Shown here one piece after another: positions 26,407-36,545 of a stretch of DNA of 64,000 bases. Position numbers and translations under genes: made by a program. The notes beneath the pieces were generated by a model. The model was given only the letters and a program-made list of their open reading frames with translations, did no database searches and was not told the DNA's origin. The stretch is taken from contig JAIEMW010000001.1 in the NCBI GenBank assembly GCA_019751815.1, forward strand, positions 1,025,597-1,089,596. The letters run 5' to 3'. Each line of letters starts with the position of its first letter. The stretch's first letter is position 1. The stretch comes from Cyanobacteriota bacterium (lineage in GTDB: Bacteria; Cyanobacteriota; Vampirovibrionia; Vampirovibrionales; Vampirovibrionaceae).

Positions 26407-27816
26407 ATGCCAACCGTTACGGGGCGAACATCGACCATGACTCCTCGTTTTTTAGGGAGTCAGCCACCCAGCAGCCATCTTTACGGTTCTATGCTGCTAG
26501 AGGCAATACAAAAAGGCAATGACGCTGAGGCGCTAAAACTGATCCAGAACAAGCCCACTCAAATTGCCAGTTTTGATGCAATCCGAGACGAAGAACAACG
26601 AACCCCACTACTGACGGCTATTTTATGCAAACGTCTGAGTATTTTTCAGGCCTTACTGAAAGCCCATTCTTCAGCAGGCGCTAGTGTAGATGCCTTTGAT
26701 AAAACCCTCTCCCACGCACTCATTCATGCCGCCCGTAAAAATCTGGGGCCGGAATTTCTCACCCCCATTTTAAATCAGACCCGCCGTCCCATTGATACCA
26801 AAGACGGTGAAGGGATGACCGCCCTGATGCATGCAGCACTGCGCGGGAACCCACAGACTGTGCAAATGTTGTTACAGCGCGGTGCTCGTGTGGATGTCAC
26901 AGACAACACCGGCAAAAACGCCCTGATGTATGCCTGTATCCACGGCAACCCAGATTTGGTAGAAGTCTTGGCAAAGCACAGCAGTGCTTCTCTCAATGCC
27001 GTCGATTCGGAGAATCACTACTCGGCACTGATGCACGCTATTTCAAGCGAACAAACAGAAGCAGTCCGGCGGTTATTACGTCACGCCACTATCGACAGCA
27101 ATTTAGCCGATAAAGAAAACCAAAAGACAGCCCTGATGATGGCCGCTGAAGGCGGAGATCCTGACTTAACAAGACTCGTGGTCTATCACAAGGGGACGGA
27201 TCTCAATAAACGAGACCTGAAAAAACAGACCGCGTTCCACTATGCTGTCCAAGCAGGCAAAATCCAAAATGTTCGTGTTCTGGTGCATCATCAGGCCAAC
27301 GTCAATGCAGCGGATCAGGATTTTAATACCCCTCTGATGCGGGCAGTGACTCATCGAAAACCCTCTTTAGAAATGGTAAACGCTCTCTTACAGGCACCCA
27401 CTATGCTCGTGGATGCCCGTAATAAGGACAAACAAAGCGCCCTGATGCTGGCATCGGCCAAGACCAAAAATATGCCAGGCATTTTGGAAAGCTTGCTGAA
27501 TAAAGGCGCTAGTGCCAGTGCGATTGACGGCGAAGGGAAACCTGCCTTAATTTATGCTGTCGAGCATGAGCGCTTTGAATACATCCCCGTCCTATTGCCC
27601 AAAACCGATGCACAGATTTTGGGTCTGTGGCTCCACCGACTGGGAATCGAAAAGGCAGGTCGCACCGAGCTTCTCAAAACCAAAGACAAGCTGATTGCCG
27701 AACTGCAAAAGCTCATTTTGCTGCAAAAACAGCAAATCGATGAGCTAAAAAACAAGCCCTTTAATCCCGGTAATAATGAGAATGACGGGAATAACGGAAA
27801 CACTGGCGGTGAATAA
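26407..27816 (+). CDS. Ankyrin-repeat protein
   Basis: About 469 residues. From about residue 35 to 400 there are around ten ankyrin-type repeats with the usual GxTALMHAALRGN and LL..GA.V core (for example GMTALMHAALRGNPQTVQML and KNALMYACIHGNPDLVEVL). A Leu/Lys/Gln coiled coil (about 415-450) and an Asn/Gly-rich tail complete it. Ankyrin arrays bind other proteins; no enzymatic domain is seen. The N-terminus has no signal peptide and contains TPRFLGSQPPS (Phe15), the shared motif. ATG 26407 is chosen for the AGGGGGCGGA upstream; the frame is open to a TTG at 26377. Confidence 0.85.
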   Translation: MPTVTGRTSTMTPRFLGSQPPSSHLYGSMLLEAIQKGNDAEALKLIQNKPTQIASFDAIRDEEQRTPLLTAILCKRLSIFQALLKAHSSAGASVDAFDKTLSHALIHAARKNLGPEFLTPILNQTRRPIDTKDGEGMTALMHAALRGNPQTVQMLLQRGARVDVTDNTGKNALMYACIHGNPDLVEVLAKHSSASLNAVDSENHYSALMHAISSEQTEAVRRLLRHATIDSNLADKENQKTALMMAAEGGDPDLTRLVVYHKGTDLNKRDLKKQTAFHYAVQAGKIQNVRVLVHHQANVNAADQDFNTPLMRAVTHRKPSLEMVNALLQAPTMLVDARNKDKQSALMLASAKTKNMPGILESLLNKGASASAIDGEGKPALIYAVEHERFEYIPVLLPKTDAQILGLWLHRLGIEKAGRTELLKTKDKLIAELQKLILLQKQQIDELKNKPFNPGNNENDGNNGNTGGE

Positions 27817-27826
27817 TACGCGATGA

Positions 27827-30346
<2,520 letters not shown>

Positions 30347-30502
30347 TCACCAAGGTTTTGTTGAGTGCTAGTCAGACAATTATTAACAAAAGCGCCCGTG
30401 GCCCCCACTTGAAATTACAATTTAAAGATTTTGTTACAAAGATCGATACGTTCATTAACGATTCCATACGTGAGGTCAAGAACAAACGAGGTTGTTGTGA
30501 AT

Positions 30503-31081
30503 ATGGCGCGGATTCTGAACACCTATCCCTTGCATCGGTTAACCTTACTCTGGTTAAGCGGAGCACTTGTCTTGGGATTGGTAGGAATGACGCCGCAGCA
30601 GGATACCCAAGCAGCCAAAAAGAAAAAAGACAACGGTGCTGCAGCGGATGCCGAATTACAAAAAGGCTTAGAGCCACTCAATAAAAGTCTCTCCGGCATG
30701 CTCGTCAAAATTCAGGGCAGAATGCTATTTTCACCCAAAGAAGCGGGCGAAATCGCAGACATTAAATACAAACTGTTTGATTTGATGAAAGACAACGGGA
30801 AAAACCCGCTCCTGGTCAAACCCCTGTATCAAGCCTCCATCATTTATATCAAGCGAGAGCAATACGAGGACGCCTACGAGCTCTTAAGCTATCTCAGCAA
30901 CACGTTTCCAGATAATCCCTATGCGATGAGGGCCAAAAACCAAGTGGTGGCCCTTAAAAAGAAATTGGGGGACGACTATTTTCCACCTGACTTAACTGCT
31001 TCAGCAGACACCAGTGGGGCTAACCCCGCCGCAGGAGCAGGAGGAGCTGGCCCAGCAAGCGCTTCCGCTTCTAAAAAATAA
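30503..31081 (+). CDS. Small exported helical protein, TPR-like
   Basis: 192 residues. The N-terminus is a signal peptide (basic start, LTLLWLSGALVLGLVG, likely cleavage near TQA-A at residue 38), followed by KKKK and a helical body. The segment VKPLYQASIIYIKREQYEDAYELLSYLSNTFPDNPYAMRAKNQV resembles one or two TPR units. The tail is Ala/Gly/Ser-rich. Periplasmic or membrane-associated location is predicted; function unknown. The ATG at 30503 is preceded by GAGG; the upstream frame to 30431 is probably untranslated. It is divergent from gyrB and upstream of the pilin-like gene. Confidence 0.65.
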   Translation: MARILNTYPLHRLTLLWLSGALVLGLVGMTPQQDTQAAKKKKDNGAAADAELQKGLEPLNKSLSGMLVKIQGRMLFSPKEAGEIADIKYKLFDLMKDNGKNPLLVKPLYQASIIYIKREQYEDAYELLSYLSNTFPDNPYAMRAKNQVVALKKKLGDDYFPPDLTASADTSGANPAAGAGGAGPASASASKK

Positions 31082-31298
31082 ATAGTAACAAACCCTATAA
31101 ACCGTGTTTATTTTCTTCCAGACCAGGGCAAAATAAATGAAGATAGGTAATTTTAAAAAACACCACACAAAAACCCCCAAACACTGAATACCGGTTCGCT
31201 TCTCTGAAATAACTATTTCGTTTAAAATAATAAAATGACAGTTTAAGGTCCTTTTGTAGAGTCTGCTTCGCTTATTATCAGCCACGGGAGAATTGGTT

Positions 31299-31928
31299 TT
31301 GCATTCAGCTATTCTGAAAAATCTCAAGTATAGAAACGCTACAGGCTTCACCTTAGCCGAACTTTTAATTGCTCTCGCCATTTTGGGGGTTATCGCCACG
31401 TTTACTATTCCCAAAATTCTCGATAGCGGACAAAGTTCTAGAAACAAAGCCGTTGCCAAAGAGATGGCCTCTATGATTGCCGGGGCCTACACCTCTTACA
31501 AACAGCAAATTTCTCCCATTTCTACCACCACGGCTGGAACGATCACCCAGTATATGAACTACGTGAGTGCAACCACAGTCGCCCAATATGGTGGGGCCTC
31601 TACCCCCGCTGATGGTTCCAACCCACCCCAAGATTGTTCCGCTGGTAGTGGTGTGGTCTGTCTGGTTCTCCACAACGGCGGCATTATGGAAGTCGATACC
31701 GATCAATCCTTTGGCGGTACCAGTAACACGGTCAATGGCTGGCACATGAATGCCGATCCCGACGGAACCGGTAACAGTGCCGGTTATGTCACCTTCATTA
31801 TGTATTTTAACGGACGGCTCACCACAGGCGCCGTTGCCAAAACAGAAGGGACTTATACAGCTTCTGCTAGCGGTGGTACACTCACCTGGAACACCACTGA
31901 CCCGACTTATATCTCTACTTGGAATTAG
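31299..31928 (+). CDS. Type IV pilin-like protein
   Basis: 209 residues. A prepilin leader ends in G-FTLAELLIALAILGVIATFTIP, the class III signal cut by prepilin peptidase between Gly16 and Phe17, with Glu at mature position 5. The hydrophobic N-terminal helix is followed by a Thr/Ser/Gly-rich globular domain with a cysteine pair (QDCSAGSGVVC) suited to a disulfide. It may be a major pilin or a pseudopilin. TTG 31299 is chosen because GGGAG lies eight bases upstream; there is no ATG in frame before the leader. The pil secretin operon is 5 kb away on the other strand. Confidence 0.85.
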   Translation: MHSAILKNLKYRNATGFTLAELLIALAILGVIATFTIPKILDSGQSSRNKAVAKEMASMIAGAYTSYKQQISPISTTTAGTITQYMNYVSATTVAQYGGASTPADGSNPPQDCSAGSGVVCLVLHNGGIMEVDTDQSFGGTSNTVNGWHMNADPDGTGNSAGYVTFIMYFNGRLTTGAVAKTEGTYTASASGGTLTWNTTDPTYISTWN

Positions 31929-33624
31929 TAAACTCAAACAAGTAGAGCAAATGATGTGATGATACCCACAGCGGTTTAAACGCTTGTGGGTATCTGTCTA
32001 TTAGGCCTCTGGCCGGGGTACTTTGCGGGCCCATAATGATTCCTTGAACCAGTTCTGGCTCTACCAACAAATATTTCACGTGATAATGCTGAAAACAGCG
32101 GTATAAATCGACATAAGATTGCTCCGTGACGCGCCCTGTCTTTTTATCCTTCTGCAATACAGGCAAGTAGAGATAAAACATGGGCCGATCCGTATTGAGA
32201 TACACCACGGTTTCCCAACCTGCGGCAATGGTGTCTGTTTTACCCGTCATCTGCTGGATGAGTTGAAAGGCTTCCTGGTAATCAGGCCACAGCATCTTGG
32301 TTTCAGCCACATCCAAAAGATGATTTTGGCGGGCATGTCTCAAAAATTCGTAACTATGCGACGTTGTAAATAAGCTAACAGCAATAAGTAAGGCCAAGCC
32401 AGTGAAACTGGCTGGTTTCACCCAATTTCTAGCGCTCCAGTTAGCCTTTGTCCAGTGATATATGGGTAGGAAAAAAAACAGCCAGAGCAAGGGCAATACC
32501 ACCAACAAAAACCGGGTCATTTGCAGCTGATAGTTCCAGACCATAATCAGAAGTAGGTAGATAAAGGCATACAAGCCTGCCAGACCAAATAGGCGCCGGT
32601 TACACGCCTGAATTAAAGACAACACCCAATAACCCAACAGACCATAAACCACGGTAAAATATCCTGCAATGAATACCCAAAAAGCCCAGGTCGGAAAGCT
32701 TGCATACCATTTTGGGAAAATCACAAAAAAGTCGGTCACGATCGGAAACATCATTTGCGCACAAGCACGACTTAAAACACCCAAGGAGCGGGCCAGTTGA
32801 TCCAACACATCCCAGTGTGCCAGGTTATAGAAAAATTCCATGCTGTAATCGCAATAAGCAGAGAGTATCGGCCGTGTAAGCGGAGTCATTGCTGGGGTAA
32901 AGTGGTTTTTCCAGAGTGTCCAAGGTAATAATGTCAGTATAAAAACCGTCGCACCGTAAATAAGCGCTGTTCGCCATTCACGCCGAAGCAACAGTAACAG
33001 GGTGACAGCCCCAATCAGGGTAATACCCACCGCCCGGGTGTGAAACATCAGTGCCGAAAGCACCACCCAAAGCCAAAGTTTTATTGGTTTTTCTGGTGCA
33101 GTTGTGTCTTGTGCTTCCAGATCTTCAGAGACGACCGAAAGCAACGCAAAAGAAAGCAGCATAAAGAGCGCTTCCGACATCACGCTGGTCGTAAAGTACA
33201 GTACATAGTAGTTCATGGCGGTAAATGCCATGATGACTGCACATAGCCACGGGGGGAGTTGATAGGTTTTTCGGCAAAACCGCCAGAAAAAACCCATGGC
33301 ACCCAGAAAACAGAGAACGGAAAACGTTTGAATTCCAAACAAATTCTGCGGAAATTGAGGATATAGGCGCCACAAAAAGCTGAGCACCCAGGGATAGAAG
33401 AAAGGGTATTTTACTTCCACAGGTTGGGTCACAAGATGAATGAGGTGTGGACCTTGGCCGCTGGCAAAGGCTTTTGCCATAATCAAGTACACCCCGTCAT
33501 CGTGGATAAATCCAACCGCCTGGCTCTCAAAACATGAGAGATAAAAGCCAGAAATCAGTGCACTCAGGGTGAGATATATCCAAAAAGACGGTGATTTTAC
33601 CAGTTGCTTTAGCCGATTAGCCAA
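31915..33624 (-). CDS. Integral membrane glycosyltransferase, ArnT/PMT type
   Basis: 569 residues with about 11 membrane helices and a soluble C-terminal domain of roughly 120 residues. The first extracytoplasmic loop has GFIHDDGVYLIMAKAFASG, with the acidic Asp-Asp pair expected of GT-C enzymes using polyprenyl-phosphate sugars, followed by VKYPFFYPWVLS. It is related in type to the protein at 8706 but not a close copy. The acceptor is unknown. It overlaps the small gene at 33617 by eight bases, which suggests translational coupling, and its 3' end overlaps the convergent pilin gene by 14 bases. Confidence 0.75.
   Translation of the reverse strand: MANRLKQLVKSPSFWIYLTLSALISGFYLSCFESQAVGFIHDDGVYLIMAKAFASGQGPHLIHLVTQPVEVKYPFFYPWVLSFLWRLYPQFPQNLFGIQTFSVLCFLGAMGFFWRFCRKTYQLPPWLCAVIMAFTAMNYYVLYFTTSVMSEALFMLLSFALLSVVSEDLEAQDTTAPEKPIKLWLWVVLSALMFHTRAVGITLIGAVTLLLLLRREWRTALIYGATVFILTLLPWTLWKNHFTPAMTPLTRPILSAYCDYSMEFFYNLAHWDVLDQLARSLGVLSRACAQMMFPIVTDFFVIFPKWYASFPTWAFWVFIAGYFTVVYGLLGYWVLSLIQACNRRLFGLAGLYAFIYLLLIMVWNYQLQMTRFLLVVLPLLWLFFFLPIYHWTKANWSARNWVKPASFTGLALLIAVSLFTTSHSYEFLRHARQNHLLDVAETKMLWPDYQEAFQLIQQMTGKTDTIAAGWETVVYLNTDRPMFYLYLPVLQKDKKTGRVTEQSYVDLYRCFQHYHVKYLLVEPELVQGIIMGPQSTPARGLIDRYPQAFKPLWVSSHHLLYLFEFTNSK
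31961..31994 (+). terminator. Hairpin downstream of the pilin gene, inside the opposing gene
   Basis: GATACCCACA (31961-31970) pairs perfectly with TGTGGGTATC (31985-31994), with GCG/CGC extending the stem inside a bulged T. It begins 33 bases after the pilin stop and lies within the last codons of the glycosyltransferase on the other strand. There is no T run, so termination on the plus strand is plausible but unproven. Confidence 0.4.
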
Positions 33625-33808
33625 GCCCTATCTTTCTTTCAGAAGGATCGGGGGCAATTTCTTGAATCGTGCCGTAAACTTTACTTAGCAGCTGGCAAAC
33701 GTATTCAGCCGAAACGGTTTCACCACTGCCCTTAATACAGCTGGCCACAATATCTTTGGCGGCCATTAATTTGGCTTCGCGACTAACGTGTTCGAGTCCC
33801 ATAACCAT
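33617..33808 (-). CDS. Unrecognised small protein coupled to a glycosyltransferase
   Basis: 63 residues: an N-terminal helix (EHVSREAKLMAAKDIVASCI), then SGETVSAEYVCQLLSKVYGTIQEI, two cysteines and a charged end. No family is recognised. Support for its being real comes from an AGAGGT ribosome site before the ATG at 33808, an eight-base overlap with the glycosyltransferase start, and its position filling the gap to the tRNA gene. It has no membrane segment or signal peptide and could be a small cytosolic helix-turn-helix-like protein, but that is a guess. Confidence 0.6.
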   Translation of the reverse strand: MVMGLEHVSREAKLMAAKDIVASCIKGSGETVSAEYVCQLLSKVYGTIQEIAPDPSERKIGLG

Positions 33809-33869
33809 TGAGTACCTCTCATATTCAAAAAAACAGTATTAAAACAGAAGCAAAACGACCCATTCAGAA

Positions 33870-33951
33870 CGGAAGGGACAGGATTCGAACCTGCAACCCC
33901 GCAAAGGGCAACCGCTTTCAAGGCGGCGTCCTCACCACCCGGACCCCTTCC
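33870..33951 (-). tRNA. tRNA-Ser (UGA anticodon)
   Basis: On the minus strand GGAAGGG pairs with CCCTTCC as acceptor stem, followed by discriminator G, as in serine tRNAs. The anticodon arm GCCGC-CTTGAAA-GCGGT presents TGA; a long variable arm (CCC-TTTGC-GGG) marks it as class II; the T arm GCAGG-TTCGAAT-CCTGT is standard. No CCA is encoded. The acceptor-to-D-stem linker looks one base shorter than usual, with no clear U8. It lies between the secretin operon and the small gene at 33617. Confidence 0.93.
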
Positions 33952-33979
33952 GTACCGTGGGGTTGTTTCATAATAGCAG

Positions 33980-36544
33980 CTATTTGCCCAGAAATTTATG
34001 AATAATCTTATCCAACTCATCTTCACTGACCTCAACATGTGTGACGCCTGAAGAAGACGATGGGGGATTGACTGGGGTAATCGTCGAGGTCTGTTGTGGT
34101 GTTTTTACGGCCTGATTCACCGCCTGTCGGACCGCGGGGGGTTCCTCTATTTTTGTTGACGGGCGCAAGGGTAAATCGTCGACAGGATTAATGTACGACT
34201 TAATAATTTGCTCAGGAGAGGCTTTCGTATTAATCGGTCGCGCCTGGAAGGAAGAAACTGAAGTCGGCGTAGTATCTCGCGTATTATCAATCGATCCAAT
34301 CGGGCTGCTGTAACGGTCAATCGTCTTCACCGGTTCAACATCCGGGAAAATAGGCTTCAAAATAGGCTGCGTGGGTATTAACTTTTCAGCAGGCCTGAGC
34401 GACTGATCACCTGGCTTTGCAGGGCGAATATTACTGATCGCATGAGGATAATCAATCGGCTTAAAGTTATCGTCCACAATATGGGGGGTGATCATCACCA
34501 CCAGCTCCGTCTTGGCTTTCACCCGATCTGCATTACGGGCAATCGCCCCCGCAATAGGCAGTGAGGATAACCCAGGAATCTTGTTAATCAAGTTTGCATC
34601 GGACTCTTGAATCAGACCGCCCAACATAAGGGTTTCACCATCCTGGACCATCACATTTTCCAACAGTAATTCGCGTTTTGATGCTAATTTTCCTTCAACA
34701 GAGCCACCCGCTCTATAAGATTCACGGATATTGGATACCGTCGGTTTAACGCGCATTGTGATTGTCCCATCAGGAGAGACACGTGGCAGAATATTCAAGA
34801 TAACCCCAACTTCGCCTATGTTAGTCGTCACAGTTGGTGCAGCCCCAGCTACTTGCGTCGTTGTGATTGATTTGATGACCTCATCGACGATACTGACAAT
34901 CGTTTCATGATCACTGGTGGTTAACACCGTCGGATTGGCTAGCACTTTTCCGTTCTTATTGTTCAGTCCCATATTAAATTGCAACGCGTATCTGGAGAAT
35001 ACTGTTGGGTTGTTTATGTCATTGTTTTTGTGCTGAAAGGCAGGAATTAAGGCTCTATTGGTTGTTTGGTACAAAGTGGGCAACAACCCTGACGCTTGTT
35101 TGGCGAAATCTGCCAAAAGAAACGGAGAAGTGGTTGAAACGCCCGTTGTGGGGTCAATTGGGGATACATTGACCAGCGAAGTGTCCTTTGTTGGATCAGT
35201 ACCACCAGTATCCGTAGGGTTAAACGTAAATCCCAGTTTAGAGTTAGGTTTGGATATCCCAATACGAGGTTTAAAAAACACCTCTTTTGTTTTGTTAATT
35301 TCGACCAGCGCCACATCCAACACCACTTGAGGTACTTTTCGGTCGATTAATTTGATCACTTTTTCCGCAGTAGCAATCTGTTGGACAGTGCCTAATAGAG
35401 TCAGTGTATTCAGGCGACCATCAGGTACCAAAATGGGCCCAACATCTGAAACTCGAGCCGTGACCTGACTTCGATTCATGGTTCTCACTGTTTGAGACGA
35501 GGAAAGACTTCCACCTGAAGAACCACCACCGCCACCTGAAGAACCACCACCGCCACCTGAAGAACCACCACTACCACCGCCTGTGGAAGTACCACCTGAC
35601 CCTTCTGCAAGTATGTCAGTCAGTGTATTTAAATTCTGGGGTTGATGATTAAACCCAGCTGAACCAGGGGTACTACTCCCGCCACCGCCTCCGCCGCCAG
35701 CTCCACCGGAAGCTCCACCGGAAGCCCCACCGCCAGCACCGCCGCCGCCAGAAGAAAAAATTGTCACCCCTTCATTAAACACACTGGCAGCGAGATACGA
35801 AGCCACATCATAAGCATTCATCTGGCTCATCCGCCAGGTTTTACTTTCTCTGGGACGATCCACCGCAGCCACATAATCTTTCACAATAGAGATATCCGAG
35901 GGGGTCCCTATAACTAAGATGGAATTGGAATTAAAGTCTGGGGTTACGGGTTGCCCTGAAATACCTGAGCCTGAAGTACCGCCACCGCCTCCTCCTGATG
36001 AGGCACCACCAGCAGCACCGCCGCCACCTACTGCGCCAGCGGCATTAGCAAACACCGTTTTCATCAGCAAAGTCGAAACCACCCCTGCATTGGCATATTT
36101 CAACGGGATGACTTCGGTCACTTGACGCCTAAAACCGGAAGCTTGGGGTGAATCAGAAGCAGTGACCAGCAACAAACCGGAGCGGTAACTATATTCTAGT
36201 TGGGCCAAGCTTTTAATTGAATCGAGTGCATCACTGACAGAAACCTGATTGAGATCAACACTAATATTTCCTTTGATACTGTCATCCATGGCCAGATCGA
36301 AACCCGCTACTTTAGAAATTGCTTTAAGCGCATCGCGAACGGTGACATCACGTAGCGACATATTCACTTTTCGTTGGGCGTTTTTCACTGCCAACGGAGG
36401 GTTCACAGATTTAGGAGCAACAGTTACTTGAATATCACCGGTAATCACTTGTCCAGTAGCAGCCATAATCAGTGTATTACAGCCCAAAAGGGAGACACTC
36501 AAAAAACAGCTTATAGTTGCAGTTATCCGTCTTTTCAACATCAT
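33980..36544 (-). CDS. Type IV pilus/type II secretion secretin, second copy (PilQ/GspD family)
   Basis: About 854 residues. Signal sequence with ISCFLSVSLLGC, possibly a lipobox at LLGC; then an STN/N0-like domain (NMSLRDVTVRDALKAISKVA), an N1-type domain (VIPLKYANAGVVSTLL), Gly/Ser-rich linkers (about 170-200, 260-300, 320-350) and the C-terminal secretin beta domain (LANPTVLTTSDHETIVSIVDEV ... MLGGLIQ ... ELVVMITPHIV). A further 130 residues, Pro-rich and ending in a helix, follow the barrel and are not usual. Secretins form the outer-membrane ring for pili. ATG 36544 lies one base after the first secretin's stop, so the two are probably translated from one message. Confidence 0.88.
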   Translation of the reverse strand: MMLKRRITATISCFLSVSLLGCNTLIMAATGQVITGDIQVTVAPKSVNPPLAVKNAQRKVNMSLRDVTVRDALKAISKVAGFDLAMDDSIKGNISVDLNQVSVSDALDSIKSLAQLEYSYRSGLLLVTASDSPQASGFRRQVTEVIPLKYANAGVVSTLLMKTVFANAAGAVGGGGAAGGASSGGGGGGTSGSGISGQPVTPDFNSNSILVIGTPSDISIVKDYVAAVDRPRESKTWRMSQMNAYDVASYLAASVFNEGVTIFSSGGGGAGGGASGGASGGAGGGGGGGSSTPGSAGFNHQPQNLNTLTDILAEGSGGTSTGGGSGGSSGGGGGSSGGGGGSSGGSLSSSQTVRTMNRSQVTARVSDVGPILVPDGRLNTLTLLGTVQQIATAEKVIKLIDRKVPQVVLDVALVEINKTKEVFFKPRIGISKPNSKLGFTFNPTDTGGTDPTKDTSLVNVSPIDPTTGVSTTSPFLLADFAKQASGLLPTLYQTTNRALIPAFQHKNNDINNPTVFSRYALQFNMGLNNKNGKVLANPTVLTTSDHETIVSIVDEVIKSITTTQVAGAAPTVTTNIGEVGVILNILPRVSPDGTITMRVKPTVSNIRESYRAGGSVEGKLASKRELLLENVMVQDGETLMLGGLIQESDANLINKIPGLSSLPIAGAIARNADRVKAKTELVVMITPHIVDDNFKPIDYPHAISNIRPAKPGDQSLRPAEKLIPTQPILKPIFPDVEPVKTIDRYSSPIGSIDNTRDTTPTSVSSFQARPINTKASPEQIIKSYINPVDDLPLRPSTKIEEPPAVRQAVNQAVKTPQQTSTITPVNPPSSSSGVTHVEVSEDELDKIIHKFLGK
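35511..35573. repeat. Three 21-base tandem repeats in the second secretin gene
   Basis: Three copies of a 21-base unit start at 35511, 35532 and 35553; the last differs in its final two bases. They encode seven-residue Gly/Ser units in a flexible linker. The unit length is a multiple of three, so copy changes would keep the frame. Confidence 0.85.
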
Positions 36545-36545
36545 G

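Noticed and set aside
30431..30502. Longer start for the small exported helical protein
   Set aside because: The extra 24 residues would bury the signal peptide; the ATG at 30503 gives a normal exported N-terminus.
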